Assembly: GCA_004154925.1 (NCBI GenBank)
Contig: QJNS01000078.1
Location: 62,001 to 126,000, forward strand
Reading direction: 5' to 3'
DNA length: 64,000 bases
DNA from: Monosporascus cannonballus
Lineage: Eukaryota > Ascomycota > Sordariomycetes > Xylariales
The notes beneath the pieces were generated by a model, which saw only the letters and a program-made list of their open reading frames with translations, was not told the origin of the DNA and did no database searches. Within the stretch, counting starts at the first letter, position 1; each line of letters opens with the position of its first letter. The position numbers were made by a program, and so were the translations under genes. Of this stretch, positions 1 through 14,342 are shown piece after piece.

Positions 1-145
1 TCACACACCAGCATTCGAGGAAGGGTCTTTGTTGACTACGAGCCAACAAAGTAGTCCACTCCATCCTTTCCTATCAATTTCGAGTCGACTGAGCGCATCC
101 TCACCAGATCGCACCGAAGAGCGGTCGTCCTTGACATCGCAGAAG

Positions 146-2242
146 ATGGAAGCTGATAGGGTCAGGAGGAAGGACACGACCAAGGGTCCTCCTTTAAGAA
201 TATTGAGTTTGGGTAGGTTCTCAACCCCCCACTTGGAGCCAGCTTCTCGCTCCTCCTCAACGCCCGATGTGCGAACTGACATTTCGTGCTCGCGACAGAT
301 GGTGGCGGAGTTCGCGGATATTCAATGCTCATCATCCTACAGGTACTAATGCATAGGTATGGATATTCGCTGTCTGGCACATGCTAATATTAAATGCTAA
401 GGGGATACTAGGACGTTCGTCGAAATAGAAGGACGAGCTCCCCAACGTCACGAGATACCCAAGCCATGCGACCACTTTGATTTAATAGTCGGCACCGGAA
501 CCGGCGGTTTGATTGCTCTTATGCTTGGCCGCCTTCGACTCGACTTGGAACAGTGCAAGGAACTCTACGTGCGCCTGACTAGAATGGTCTTCGAGACCGA
601 TAAGACGTTCGCCGGTATCCCATTTCGCTCAACCTTATACAAGGCCTCGTTACTGGAACAAGCGATCAAGGAGGCCGTTAGGGAACACACTGTGTCTGAT
701 GAGGAAGGGAACGATGGGGCTTCAGTCTATAGCCCGTTATCCACCAGCTCACGGCCGAGTACCGGGGTTCCGAAACGCCATCAGAGCAATGCGAGCGTTG
801 TTAGTTTCAGTGCACGAAGTCCGTCGGCCCAGATGAACCGACCGTTTTTCCGAGGATCGTACGGCGATCCTGAGGCTCGGTTGTACGACACGAGGGAGAA
901 CCGGACAAAAACGTAGAGATGACCTTTACCCTCAGAGAATCAAATTCATACCCCCAACTAACTTGCTTTTAGGGCCGTTACGGCAATGTATAAGGGCACT
1001 CCTAAGGGCGGCAACCCTGCCCTCCTACGCTCATATGACTCCAGGAAAGAGCCTGCGCCCGAATACGACTGTAAAATTTGGGAAGCTGGTCGAGCTACTT
1101 GTGCAATCGGGCTGGCGTTCAAGCCCATCAGCGTCGGGCAGTCTCTCTTCCACGATGATGGGGCCGGTACGTTCAACCCGGCACCTTACGCCCTCGACGA
1201 AGCCACCGTCAACGAATGGCCCGGACGTGAAGTGGGAGTCTTCGTTAGCATAGGAACCGGGAGACGACCTAGGGGGACCGATCAGAACTCTCACTTGTGG
1301 TATGAGGGTTTCTTGGGCGAATTCGCGGAGGCAAGGAGAAGGTTGATTGCCAAAATCGAAGGATGCGAGACCATCCATGAGCGCATGAAAAAGGAATACC
1401 TCCTGAAGCGGGGAGTCAATATCGAAAATTATTACCGGCTGAATGTCGAGGTCGGTGTTGGCGAATTTGGCATGAACGAGTGGGACCGGCTAGGCGAAAT
1501 CAGCACAAGAACCAAGAGGTACTTCGATCGAGAGGCCGAGCAAAAGCTGCTGCAAGCTTGCGCGGCGAAATTATCCAAGATACACAGAGCGAAACTACGC
1601 TGGGAGAGAATGAGTAACGGCACGGAACCCGTCTCGAACCTGGCCCTGCCGTCGATAAGTTACCCTCTAGCCGTCGAACTTCCAGGAGACTTCCCTTCGG
1701 TACCGGTAGTTCGCAGCAGGCCTCCCAGCCGGCAGTCCTACGATTCTGGTGTTGATCGCCTCTCTCTTCCCGGATCCAATCCCAACCAAAGTCCACGCAG
1801 CTCAGGAGAGCGGATTTCACCTCTTACCAGCCATACTTCTCCGACTCTTCAAGCTGCGCGCCCAGTGCGCAAAACAGACTCTCCGTCCCCCGTTCCGGCC
1901 GTCGCTGAACAAACTTCCGACGAGGAGCCAGACCGTCTCCTCGTCACGGCGCCCACGCCGGCGCAGTATCGCACAGCAACAGGTTCAGACAAGATCGCCA
2001 TCATGGGTGCCGATGAGTATCCGCGCCGGCAAAGAATAGACCCAGCCACCAGTCCTACGGGTAGGCAACACCAGCCACACCGTATCGAGCCACCACCACT
2101 TCCGCCCAAGACCCCGCTGTTTGAGAGTCTGACAGACCGCCGTCGCCCTTCAGCCTCGACACCTGTCCTGCCTTACCCGTTAGACGATGATCGGCCCCCG
2201 CCGGTCAACATGGCGAGGAAACCGGACTACAGGCGAAGGTGA
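146..2242 (+). CDS. patatin-like phospholipase family protein with Gly in place of the nucleophile Ser
   Basis: Exons 146-212, 299-356, 412-912 and 973-2242 join in frame to 631 residues. The fold is the patatin/iPLA2 acyl hydrolase type, which normally cleaves lipid acyl esters with a Ser-Asp dyad. Seen: the oxyanion loop DGGGVRG at residues 23-29, split by intron 1; the nucleophile-elbow position at 69-73, which reads GTGTG rather than GxSxG; and the dyad motif DGA at 271-273 in the context DGAGTFNPA. From about residue 420 the C-terminus is Pro/Ser-rich and probably disordered. The ATG at 146 is chosen because it puts a short basic leader before the conserved LRILSLDGGG start; the frame is also open upstream to the window edge, so an earlier start cannot be excluded. 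Introns are 86, 55 and 60 bp. The missing Ser suggests a non-catalytic or altered enzyme (inference). Family assignment is firm; activity is not. Confidence 0.88.
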
Positions 2243-5200
2243 TGATCAGGCCCACGGACGGGATCCTCGGGCTGTGTCGAGAGGGCCAACGGTCTGGACG
2301 CGGCGTTCAGGGAGGCTGGGTGATGATGATGACATGATGAATTTAGTTTCAAGGATACCATTAATGCGTTTGGCTTGCGAAAAATCTTACATTCAGTGTA
2401 AGGGAGTGGACTCAATACTAGGTCTCCTATAAGATAACGACCAGATACCCCCTTTTCTGCCGGCCTAGACTTCACTTGGAATGAATACCCGCTTTATCAA
2501 GCACATGTACCTCTTTATTTTAGGCTTGATATAAATTCAAAATAATAGTGCTCGTCAACGTCGTCCGTATTCTTGAGTCACTTCGGAAAGGGCGCAAATA
2601 TGCTCGGCCCATGTATGAAGGAAATTACGGGGGTGAATTCATCCCAAACCTCACCTGGTTCCTTCCTAGAGAGCTCGGGTTAGGAATAACTTGGCAAATA
2701 CCGCTTTCCTCAAGTCCCCGTGCATCCCCTTCTTGAGACCGCCTTAAGGGATCATATGGTACCTACCTAATTGTAGATCTATGCGCGCACTGGATGTATC
2801 ACAATTCAGCCCGCTCGCTACCATGTATTGAATCCCTTATCGCGTCGGAGTCCATCCAGAATGCCACGCACTCCCAGTCCGCCTCTATGTTTCCTGGATG
2901 ATACCCACTTCCCCAGGACTCATCCGTGGCAACCGTTTGCACGCGATCCACAGGGTCGCAATACCTTCCACGGAATACACGGCTGTCGGGTATTCCAGCC
3001 CTATGTCCTAGCCCACCGGGGTGACTGGAATGCAGGTCGTCAGGTTGTTCATATCTTCTTCGACTGACTTGACGCTGAACAGTGGAAGTTATAAAACGGT
3101 GGCAATATTAGTATGCGGGACCACCAAAGCCTTGCACCTCATGAGCAAACAAAGGGCACACAGCTGAGCATACTCACCATCTTTTGCTCTGCGACTACAT
3201 AGTTCCGGGGTCTAATGTTCCCTAACGTCTTCAAGAATTCTTCTGCTACGTCATCCGTTCCCCCGAAGATGCGAGATCCTGGCCCCACTTGCGAGGAGGT
3301 GGCGTTCGAAAGCGGAAGGAGAGAGCACAATACCAGCTTTGCCCGGGCCATAAGTCCTGATAGGGGCCAGACCTCCTACATACGACCATACCACCTGGAA
3401 AACTCGGGATCCCGTCCGCTCTCCCCTCGATAAGCCAGATAGGGCCTGGCTAGTAGTTGGGTCGGTGACGACCAGCGAATCCCAGGTGTTGTATGTCTTT
3501 TGATGTTGTTATTCTTTTCCTTTTTGTTGCTTAAAACCTGACGAGACGGACGTTAGGGGCAGGTCGGCAGATGAATAACGTCTGCGGCCTCGGGACCCCT
3601 GTGGTCAGCGGCCTTGTGCCTGTATTGAGTATCATGTTCCTGACGAATTTTATCTTCAAACGTTTTGCGGTTTGTTGGGCTATCGTTGCGGTTGCAACGG
3701 AGCAGACCGCGGCCAAGAACGGCATGCACGGCATGGCATGGTAGCCGCGTGAACTCGTATAGGAACAGGTCACGAACGTAGCAGTCCAGGATAACTCCAT
3801 GCGCTAGTTGCCGTAGCCTTCCCGTTGAGATATCGCGTATCTGATAGATCGCAAGAACAGACCGGGCATATCTCCCGGTAAGGCATGGCATCGAGCAAAC
3901 AGGGCATCCTAAACTAATCCAGAAAACGACTCCGATCATAGTGTGGTCGTTTCTTTCAGAGTATTGATCCCCACGGTGGGGGGCCCACACGCGCGACCTG
4001 GACCAACCTAGGAATACCCGCGGCACCCTAATACCATCTCTCAGCCTCGGAGCCAAGCCTGATCTGCATTTCCGGAGCCTGATTCTCAGGCACGACATGC
4101 CCCGCCCTTGGGCAAGATCTGGCCGCCGAGATTTACCTGTGTTGAGTTCTACTCCGTATCGATCAATGCAATCCCAGTTACATTAGCGCTTTACGAAGGG
4201 TATTGCGGAGACGAGCAGCGGTGTCGCGACGGTCAAGATACCAGGTGTCCCTTGAATACAGGTATACTAACGCATGTAGCTCTGGCTAGATCCGCTAACG
4301 CGACGTTAGAAGACATTGAAATGTTGTAGGGATAATGCCTACGTCAAGCCCATTGTCGGTCAGTACTTGCACAGATACGGCAGCTAGCAGTCCAAGGGAG
4401 GGATAGGACGTAGCGCCTAACAGGCGCTGGCCTATGCGACATGTGCAGTCAACCCGCAACTATTACTAAGCGCGAGCCGTTGCGTGTCTCTAGGAATACA
4501 CATGGGTTTGGGCTACATGTTGGGTTACTTGCGTTCCTACCTGCTGGGAACTTTTAGTCGGTGGGTTGCTTTCCGCTCAGTCTCTCGATACTCATTTGAA
4601 CAGCCATCTTGGTGGGTATGATGCCGAGTGGAGACCTTGCGGGTGTTTACGAAGACCGTCAAAAACGAAGCCGGAAAACGGTCGTGCATGTGATATGTCG
4701 ACGTCTATATCGGAAGGGTCTGCCACAGTCGTGGAGTCGCATCTCCACCATTTCGTACTTACTACGAAGCAACGCCTCCACGAGATACAAGCCGCGGTCT
4801 GATGTTGTCCACTCTTCTATCTGTGAGCTGCCTTTCTTTGCTGGTGTCCGGAAGGCTTCTAGTGGTGGTCGGGTGAACCAAATGCATCCCCCTCTGCGAA
4901 CTCCCCAATGAAGAAGTCCCGGCCCGTCGTTGAATCGTTGTACCGTAGGTATGATTGGCCCAAGAAGCGCTTGGGGTGGGCTCAGCGAGTTATATCCCCT
5001 GCTCGTTAAGTCGGTAGTTCTTGGCATAAATGGGGCTTAGGGGACGATATCCTAATGACTATCTGCAATTCTTGAGTATAGGATTTAGGAGACATGCGAA
5101 GTTGACTGCTACTGCACCCATAGACAGCTTCATGGCGCATCGGGAGGTCCACCGTACGGATTGCGGCATGATCGATTTGATTCGCTCTGCCAACGAGAGT

Positions 5201-5442
5201 AGCTGTCGTTAACCCAATGCCGCAAAGTAGACGGCGAAACCACCTTCCATATCCGGAGGCGGCCCCGGCGCACGTCAGCTCGCCAGAGCCCCGTATAGCG
5301 CCCGAAGGTCCAACACCTTGCTAGCTAACCTCTCAAGACCCCTGAGTTTATCGACGAGTCTCTACGACTTCGGAGTCTTCGAGCAATGGAGCCCTTTGCT
5401 TCCTCTATGCCAAGCACCGCGCGTGATATGTATTTCTCGAGG
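2243..5442. other. gene-free interval
   Basis: This 3.2 kb stretch of mixed composition has only short overlapping open frames on both strands. None carries a motif I recognise or joins across plausible splice sites. I see no repeat structure or RNA gene in it. Confidence 0.6.
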
Positions 5443-5450
5443 TATAAAAG
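5443..5450 (+). promoter_or_regulatory. TATA box of the subtilisin gene
   Basis: TATAAAAG lies 97 bp upstream of the protease ATG at 5547, a normal TATA-to-start distance for a fungal gene with a short 5' UTR. A short pyrimidine-rich stretch (cctgtccccttctcctccca) lies just before the ATG, as in many ascomycete promoters. Assignment is by sequence and position only. Confidence 0.5.
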
Positions 5451-5546
5451 ACCGTGACTGCCCACGGCCCTGGCCATGGCTTGCTGTAGAGGCCCAGAAG
5501 TGATACCTCCTGTCCCCTTCTCCTCCCACCCGCACAAATCTTCAAG

Positions 5547-7173
<1,627 letters not shown>

Positions 7174-7986
7174 AACGGCTTCGAGAAGACTCACTCCGCC
7201 ATCCGGGAGAGCTGGGGCTTGCTTCGGTCTTGGGCGACCAGGCAGGAAGAATGGAATACATGAGTAATGGCGCCGCACTGTGTCCAGGGCCATCTTCGGT
7301 CAAGGGACCGAGATTCTTGGTGGTATTCACCAGGTAGACGAGATCTATGCGTATATGTATATATGGTAGCGTAATGTCGCTTTCTGGATAATGCATATGG
7401 CCTCGTTACGAACAAAGTGCTGTTACCACTATGATTGCATACGGGTTTATATGTGCATGTTAGTACGGCCTTTGGGACTATTGGTGCAGCTAAGAAAAAC
7501 GACACCTGGATCCGGCGGTGGTAGTCGTTGTGACTAAGTGGGCATGCAAGGGGTAAACTAGTCGGGTTAGACAGATAGTGCGCTTGACCTATCGGACAAC
7601 ATGAATGTGCTGCCGGCCTAACCGCTGTAGCTGCTCTACTTAGTGCTGTTGTTAGTACGTCGACCTGGGAGGTAAGTTACGGTGACAACGTAGAGGACTC
7701 GGATTTTGGTGGCGTCACGAAGCGGCTCTAGCTTAAGCATATACCCTGGGGAAGATTGCGGAAGCAGTATTGCTTGCTTCGCCTTGGAATACGTTAGTAT
7801 CGAAGGAAAGCTCTCGGAATTCACGTCCGTCGAGAGGACAATCCAGTATTCAATCGTATCACGGATGACAACGACGCATATCCACGAGAGCATGCACTCC
7901 GATCTCGAGGTCTGAAAGGTATATTGCGTCTCAATGGGAATAAAACGAAACGTTAATCTACTAGGTATGTATATTCAGCCCCTGCG
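7174..7986. other. intergenic region between convergent genes
   Basis: This 0.8 kb interval separates the 3' ends of the protease and the MFS transporter and should hold both 3' UTRs. A poly(A)-signal-like AATAAA occurs near 7940 on the plus strand only. No coding motif is recognised. Confidence 0.5.
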
Positions 7987-9983
7987 CTAAACCGGCGCCG
8001 GCGGCGCCGACTTCTTCTTCGCGTCCCGGAAGTCGAGCTCCTCGGCCTTCATGCAGCAGGCGGCGACGAAGCAGACGACGCCCGCGATGACGAGGAGGGA
8101 GAAGCAGCGCGCCGTGGCCTCGACGATGATCTCGAAGACGAGCACCACGGTGTCGGGGTTCGTCTCCGTCAGGATCCTGGACCGGATGCCCGACAGCAGC
8201 TCCCGGATATCCTCGTCCGAGTACGCAGCGTCGGCGACGGCCTCCTTGAGGAGCCGGCCTCCGATGTCGTGGTAGATGACCGCCGCGGCCGAGCGCGCGG
8301 CCACGATGCCGCCGAACTGCGCGATGCTCTGCAGGGCCGCCTGGTCGAGGCGCCTTTCGGCAGGCAGAATCAGCGCGCACACGGGGGTAGCGAGATGCCA
8401 GATGGTGCCGATTCCGGCGCCGATGAAGGCCTCGTAGGCTCTTATAGCGCGGTCGGTCGTATCCGGGGTGATGCCGTGCAGCAAGCCACTTCCGACGGCG
8501 AGGAGAGCCGCACCAACCATGAAGGCGAGTCTGTAGGCGCGGATATAGCCGATGAGCCCCCCGGCCAAGACCGTCGAGACGACGAAGGCGCATATGAACG
8601 GAATCAAGCGCGAAGTAGCGTCCAAGCGGCTGTGGACGCGCATCAAGACGAAATAAATAGGCGTATAGTACAAGACGAGGCTGCAGGCGCCAGCGACACA
8701 GAACGTACAGACCCATGTTAGGAACACAGTCCGGCTCCTGAGCAGCGACCAGGGGAATATCCGGCCTTCATTGGCTATACCGAGATTGAGTGCCTGTTGG
8801 CCTGTGTAAGTTAAAAACACGACGGCAAATGCCATCCAGGCGCCGACCGCAGAGCGCGAGTTCCACTCCCGTGACGGGCCCGAAGACACACAGGCTATCG
8901 TGAAGAGTACGAATGTGCACACATGCAACCAGTTGCCGAGCCAGTCGAGTTCTCCAAACCGGGTAAGGGCCGACTTTTTCGTCTGTATGGGATGGCGTGG
9001 CAAAACAATTACAAACAATATCAAGGCGATGCCTAGGAACGGTAGAACGATGTAGAAAGCCTAGAAATAGTCAGGCCTGAAAAAAAGGGTAATGGTGATG
9101 TACGCCTTGTACTAACCCATCGCCAGGTATGCGGGCTATCCGCAATGGCGCCCCCTAGATGTGCCGTCAGTTACGAACGAGTAAGAAGCACTCAACGTTG
9201 GACAACGAACCTATCAGGGGCCCTCCGGCGAGGCCGATGGCAAATACAGCACCCAACCATGCCTGAGTGAAAACAAGCTCGTCAGGCTGTGCATATATTG
9301 TGTTGAAGCACATGGCACTTCGATTAGGATTAGTGACCACACTACCTAAGGTTGAAGAAGTGTGAGAAAGACTAACCATTGGTAAAGGACGCTGCCGCCC
9401 GCAGCCATGATAGCGCAACCCCCAAGGATACAGTCGATATTGGCCGCATTGCCGGCGAGGATACAGCCTACCGCTATGACGACCAAAGAGACGAGGTAGA
9501 GCGCCTTGAGGTTGCATATCTTGACAAGCTGGCAGGCTAAGGGGATACACGCCGCGGTCGCCGCGGCATAAATTAGACTAATCAGTGGCAAGAGATTCAT
9601 AGAGCTAAAGTCGTTGTGAATTGGGCCTTCGATATTGGAAGCACAGGTAACGCCGTATCCTGCACGTCGGTCAGCGCTTTCCATGTTATTCTGGATACCA
9701 ACTTCTTCGAGATCGCACCATGAACCAGAGCCGCGAGGCCATTTGCTATCAGGAATACCCTCCATTTCTGCCGTGTCGGTATATTCTCTCGTGCTGAATT
9801 CCCATACACGCTCGTAGGCGGATTGCCTCCTAAACTGGAACCATCGTGCTCGACCCATCCGCCATCTTCGCCATGGCTTAGCAAGCGGTTTCCCTCGCTG
9901 GTCGCAGGGTCATCCAAGGTCTCTAGCACATAACCACTTGTCGCGTCGCTCGATCCCAAGTCATGTTCATTAACCATTGTCAA
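7987..9983 (-). CDS. MFS multidrug-type exporter, 14-TM (DHA2-like)
   Basis: Five exons on the minus strand (9719-9983, 9377-9659, 9211-9317, 9117-9154, 7987-9060) join to 588 residues; introns are 56-59 bp with clear branch points. This is a plasma-membrane proton-coupled exporter of the major facilitator superfamily. The N-terminal 80 or so residues are cytosolic and acidic. TM1 follows (WRVFLIANGLAALVHG), then a chain of hydrophobic helices. The motif C-like segment GLAGGPLIGGAIAD is rebuilt across intron 3, and TWRWAFYIVLP across intron 4. The second half has helices up to about residue 570, and the tail is basic (DAKKKSAPP). Length and the position of motif C fit the 14-TM DHA2 group used for drugs, toxins and siderophores; substrate is unknown. 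It lies tail-to-tail with the protease and is not clearly linked to a biosynthetic cluster. Confidence 0.88.
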
Positions 9984-11310
9984 ATCGCTAGCGCCTTGTG
10001 TTTTTGCATACCAGCGGGCGCTTGGTTTATTATTAGTGAGACAGCCAGAAACGGAGTTGGGGTTTAGGGGACTAGACTAGGCTACTACTGCTTTGAAGAA
10101 AAATTAGCCGCTATGTTGGCTCTGAGCTGAACCTCGAGCCAAGAGGACCAGGATACTGTGCCGCCTGCCAGCCCACGCCTAGACGAAGCTCGCTTACTTC
10201 GCGTTTTATTACGCCGGGGATCGCCATTGCGCTAATAGGCACTTTAGCGGGGCTCATTCATATATAGAGTGTTTATAGAGGAAGGATACCTCCACTGGAA
10301 ACCTGACAATGTTATCAAGAGCTTGTGCCTTTGGTTTGCGTTGTCTATACACACTGATAATAAGACAAGCCCGTTGTACGAGCTGTGTAACGGTGATAGG
10401 GTTTATGTTGCGGGCGACGTTTCATGGAAATCATTAAGCGCCTGTTAAGATTCGGGCTACATTAACCGAGGTTCTAAGATCCTTGCGACTGATTGGTCCG
10501 GTCCATACGATAAACACTGAGTATTCTAACGTATTTGAACAGAAAAAGTGAAGGTGCGTGGCGGTTCATCCAGAAGCTCTCCCTTTCGTTAAACCGAAGC
10601 CAATTCCGCTCTTGACCTGGAGCCTAAAAAGGCAAGCCCAGATAAAAGGGGCGCCGCAGCAGCATGTAGGGCATAACACGATACATGCTTAACTCAACCT
10701 GTATCCTGTGAACTCATGGGATGCAATTACCTCTCAATTGATTTCCCTATACTCTTCCCCGTGGAGTAGATCCTAGGGTTAGAAGAGTAGAATACATTAC
10801 ATCAACTACATACGATCGGCTCGACTTGGCTTGGTGAAGCAGACCGTTACCTACGAAGGTGTGATCCTTTCACCTCATCATAATCGAAGAGCCTCGAGTA
10901 GTGATACTGAGAGAGTCCGCCAACAAACATAAGTACACTTCCTCCGGCAATAAGCTAACTCTTCCAAGTCTGGCATAGCTGCTGAGTTCTCCCATGGCCA
11001 TAGTGATCCGTCGCGCGGGGCCACTTTACCCTGACGACATGTCAGCCTTCTAACATCTCCCGGCCGAGGGCTACAGAAAGGAGATAGCAAACATATACGA
11101 CGGACACGCAAATTATAGAGTGGACAGAAGCCCATCCATTCATTACCTCGAGTCCAAGCATCGGCGGACCTAACAGAGCCTGACATCAATTCGCCCGTTC
11201 CAATCAACACTTCATCCATGATGGTGAGCCCTGAGTTACCAGCCAAAGCAAGAACCAATCCCCCAACCCCCTAACACTTAAGCAGCCTATCATCGCAGGT
11301 TGGATGCCGG
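9984..11310. other. gene-free interval
   Basis: This contains the promoter of the MFS gene at its left end. The rest is anonymous sequence with short unsupported frames. No repeats or RNA genes seen. Confidence 0.5.
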
Positions 11311-12214
11311 TCAGATGTAGTAGACTGCGGTGTTCGGGGCCATTGTGTACACCGGGCCGGCGGTGGCGTACACGTAGGTTGGGCAACCAGCGACGTACAT
11401 GTACTGCTGGGGCGGGTTGGTGAGCCAGTGCGACGTGTTGGGCCAGTAGGGAGACTGCTGGGTCGAGCGGTAGCCTACGCCGGGTCAGTCAGTCAGCTCG
11501 GAAAAACACCTATCTATTAACAGGTCCCCAATCGAGGCATAAGTAGGTATGTAAGAGCTTACCCCACGATACAGGCGCCGCGGAAGAAGACACGATGGGA
11601 GGGTTTACCCAGAGGAAGGGCTGATTGCCCGGAAATACGAACGCGGCTCTGCGGCGTGGTTGGTCAGTAAGAAGGCTGCTCTGGGTAAACCATGCATAGA
11701 TGATTTGACAGGTTCTCCCTTACTGGTTCATGGTGGCGAGCGGGTTGGCTCCGGGCTGTCCCGGTCCACCGGCGGCAGGAGCTGCAGAGGGGCCGTTCGG
11801 AGGAGGCGCGGGAGGCGACCCCGACTGATCACCTGGCTCGCCGGGGGAAGCGGAAGCAGCGACCGCGGGCGGATTGCCAGACGGGGGTTCGTTAGGCGGA
11901 CCTTCCGATCCAGGTTGCGCCGCGGCTGCGAACCCAGAGGAGGAGGACGTCGCGCTGGTCTGCGCGACGGGAACGTAGGTCGTGGTGCCGTCGGGGCCTC
12001 TGACCTCGATCCTGCTCGAGAAGGACACGGATGCGCGATGATCACTGGGCGGTGTGTTCGTCGTCTGCGTACCCGCGTTACTGGTAGACGGAGATGGCTG
12101 GGCCGGAGGAGCAGTGCTGTTGGATGATGGGCCGATTGGGTTTGCTCCGGAGGCGGGAAAGGTGTTGGGGGGAGGAAGGCCGTGCGCTTCGTTTGCGTTG
12201 CCGGACGCGCTCAT
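11311..12214 (-). CDS. proline-rich hypothetical protein
   Basis: Three exons on the minus strand (11724-12214, 11563-11648, 11311-11474) join to 246 residues; introns are 75 and 88 bp with GTAAG donors. I do not recognise a domain. The first 160 residues are low-complexity, rich in Pro, Ser, Ala and Gly, with one ordered-looking island (RIEVRGPDGTTTYVPV). The last 80 residues are rich in aromatics and Asn/Gln (for example QPFLWVNPP and PYWPNTSHWL) and end YYI. No signal peptide or membrane segment is visible. Both splice joins land in frame, extend the aromatic tail and reach a stop, which supports a real gene over a chance frame. An overlapping frame on the opposite strand is a composition shadow. 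Function is unknown. Confidence 0.62.
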
Positions 12215-14342
12215 CTTTGGCTTGGGATAGGGCTACTTCCCGTGAGATAAGTTAGGCGAGGAAGGATTTGCGAAATGGCGTGTGACTTCTCTCGGAGGGG
12301 GTTTTCTCTCTTCTGTTCGCGGCTGTGCGGATGATTCAGCTAGGTGGTTGTAAGTGTGACCACTTGCCTACTTGCTGGTTATTCCGTAGGTAGTGTTCGG
12401 TGATTCAACGTAGCGTAGCTCGCCGCTGCAGTCGGTTGATAGAGTAGGCTGGCATAGATTACGAAGGGTAGCCAGACAAGGTGATGCTTACCGGACCGCT
12501 ACTGGAAGAAATTTGTGATGTTTGCTTCTATTTAGGCTTTGACGCGGAACCTAGTCGCAACCAGGTCCTACTCACTTCCTACTGTCACACAGGCAGCGAA
12601 GCATGGACGATACCACTAGTCCTTAATTCGTAGTTCAGATTGAAGGGCGTCGAGCTCTCCCATTAAAAATACATTTCGAGGAAATACTGGTAAAAGAGGT
12701 GGTTAAGCAACGATGCCATGCTCAGATCAAGTTTGGCATGTTAATCATCGACTCTCCTATACCACTACGTGATGTGGTACAGCTGCACTGAACTGGCCCT
12801 TAGTATAATTACCTAGTCTGCGTTCAGTAGAAGGTATGAGAGAAATCCGGACTCATGGACGCGCCATACCTTGCCTCAATGCGCATGATAAAGTTAAACG
12901 CAGTGCTGGAACATCTAGAGAGTCAAGACAGCTACGTCTAGGAAATGCGGCTTCTCTCCAAAGGTCCTCGTCGAGGTTTACTTCGAGCTCTCTCAGCATC
13001 ATGCCATCTACGCAGGTACTAACAAGAACTCGGATCAATATCGTGCATCGCGCAGTTCCTCGATCGGTTTATTTTTTTATGCAAGAGAGACATCGCATCG
13101 CCAGAGGCAGCACCAAATGCACGTGATGCAGATCCACCGGGGCCAACGCCCAACGAGGTTGGACAATGCCATATGGCGAGGTGCAGGGGCAAAGCACATG
13201 GGGATTCGGCCGCGAGTAGGAACCACAGGGTGATGTTGCTCGTATCAACGCTATGAGCCCCGTCAATAAGGTTCAAGAGGGGCTCAACCAGCTCGAAGGC
13301 GTTCGCATGGCCTCTCTATGCCCGTGCAGCTCCTCGCACAGCTCGACCAAGGGCCCGTGTTCGCTCTGATACCATGGTGGACTCCCAGGCCGCGAAGCCA
13401 ACTGGGAGTCCCACCTAGCCAGAGGATCGCGCTCCCGGTGTCCAGATTGAGTGGATATGCCGCCGAGAGCATCGAGTTTGGATCCGACCTCTTTGGCGGG
13501 AAATCCACTCCCAGCAACGAATGAGGTCCAGGCGACTGCGATGTCCTCTCGTTTTTTTTTTTTGGGAATACCCAGCCGATAGCAGGCACCGGAAACAATC
13601 CGCCATCCGCGGTCAATAGTCATACGTAGCCTCCAGGTCACGTGAGAAACTCGAACTGAGGTCCAATCAGCAGCGTGTGACTGGTGATTACGGTTAGTAG
13701 GCCCTGCGCTTCATGGATGTGTTTATGGTGATGTGTTGTAGACTCTAACTCATGATTTGGTCTTTATTGTGGAGTTATGTGCGTTGGCGAAGAGCGGTCA
13801 GTAACGAACGAGAGCCATGGGGATTAATTACATTATGTAGGGCGACCAGTCAACACAAGAAACGAAATAACTCCACGGGGGCAATGGAGACAGTAAAGGT
13901 TAAGGTTGGCTTTTTGTCCCCTCTGTTTTTTTGCCTCTTTGTGTGATCTAGAATTCCCCCAGAGCACCGACAACACCCAACTTCCGCCTAAGGGCATTCC
14001 ATCCTCACTGAACTAGTAGTCTTTGTATGGGGCCCATGCTTGTTACTGAGGCTGAATTGTTAGCAACTGATATCGTTACCGCGAAATATACACCATATCA
14101 CTAACAGATCGCATCAGTGGGTATCCCTCACTATGCACGCACTCATACATGCATAGCGCGCCTTTAACCTCCACGGTCTACCTTACCCAGTTACTGATCT
14201 CAGCCCACAGTATGCTGTCACTCCAAGACCCGAGACCTAATTACCCGTAAACGTCCTCAGCTGAATCCATCAAGAATAATACCCGAGTTTTGAGTTTAGA
14301 AACCCACCCACGCATCCACACCAACACCAAACACAAAAAGCC
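12215..14342. other. gene-free interval
   Basis: This interval lies between divergently oriented genes, so both promoters should be at its ends. Apart from a 12-bp T tract I see no motif-bearing frame, repeat or RNA gene. Confidence 0.5.
13552..13563. repeat. poly-T tract, 12 bp
   Basis: A homopolymer run of twelve T in otherwise mixed intergenic sequence. Confidence 0.9.
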
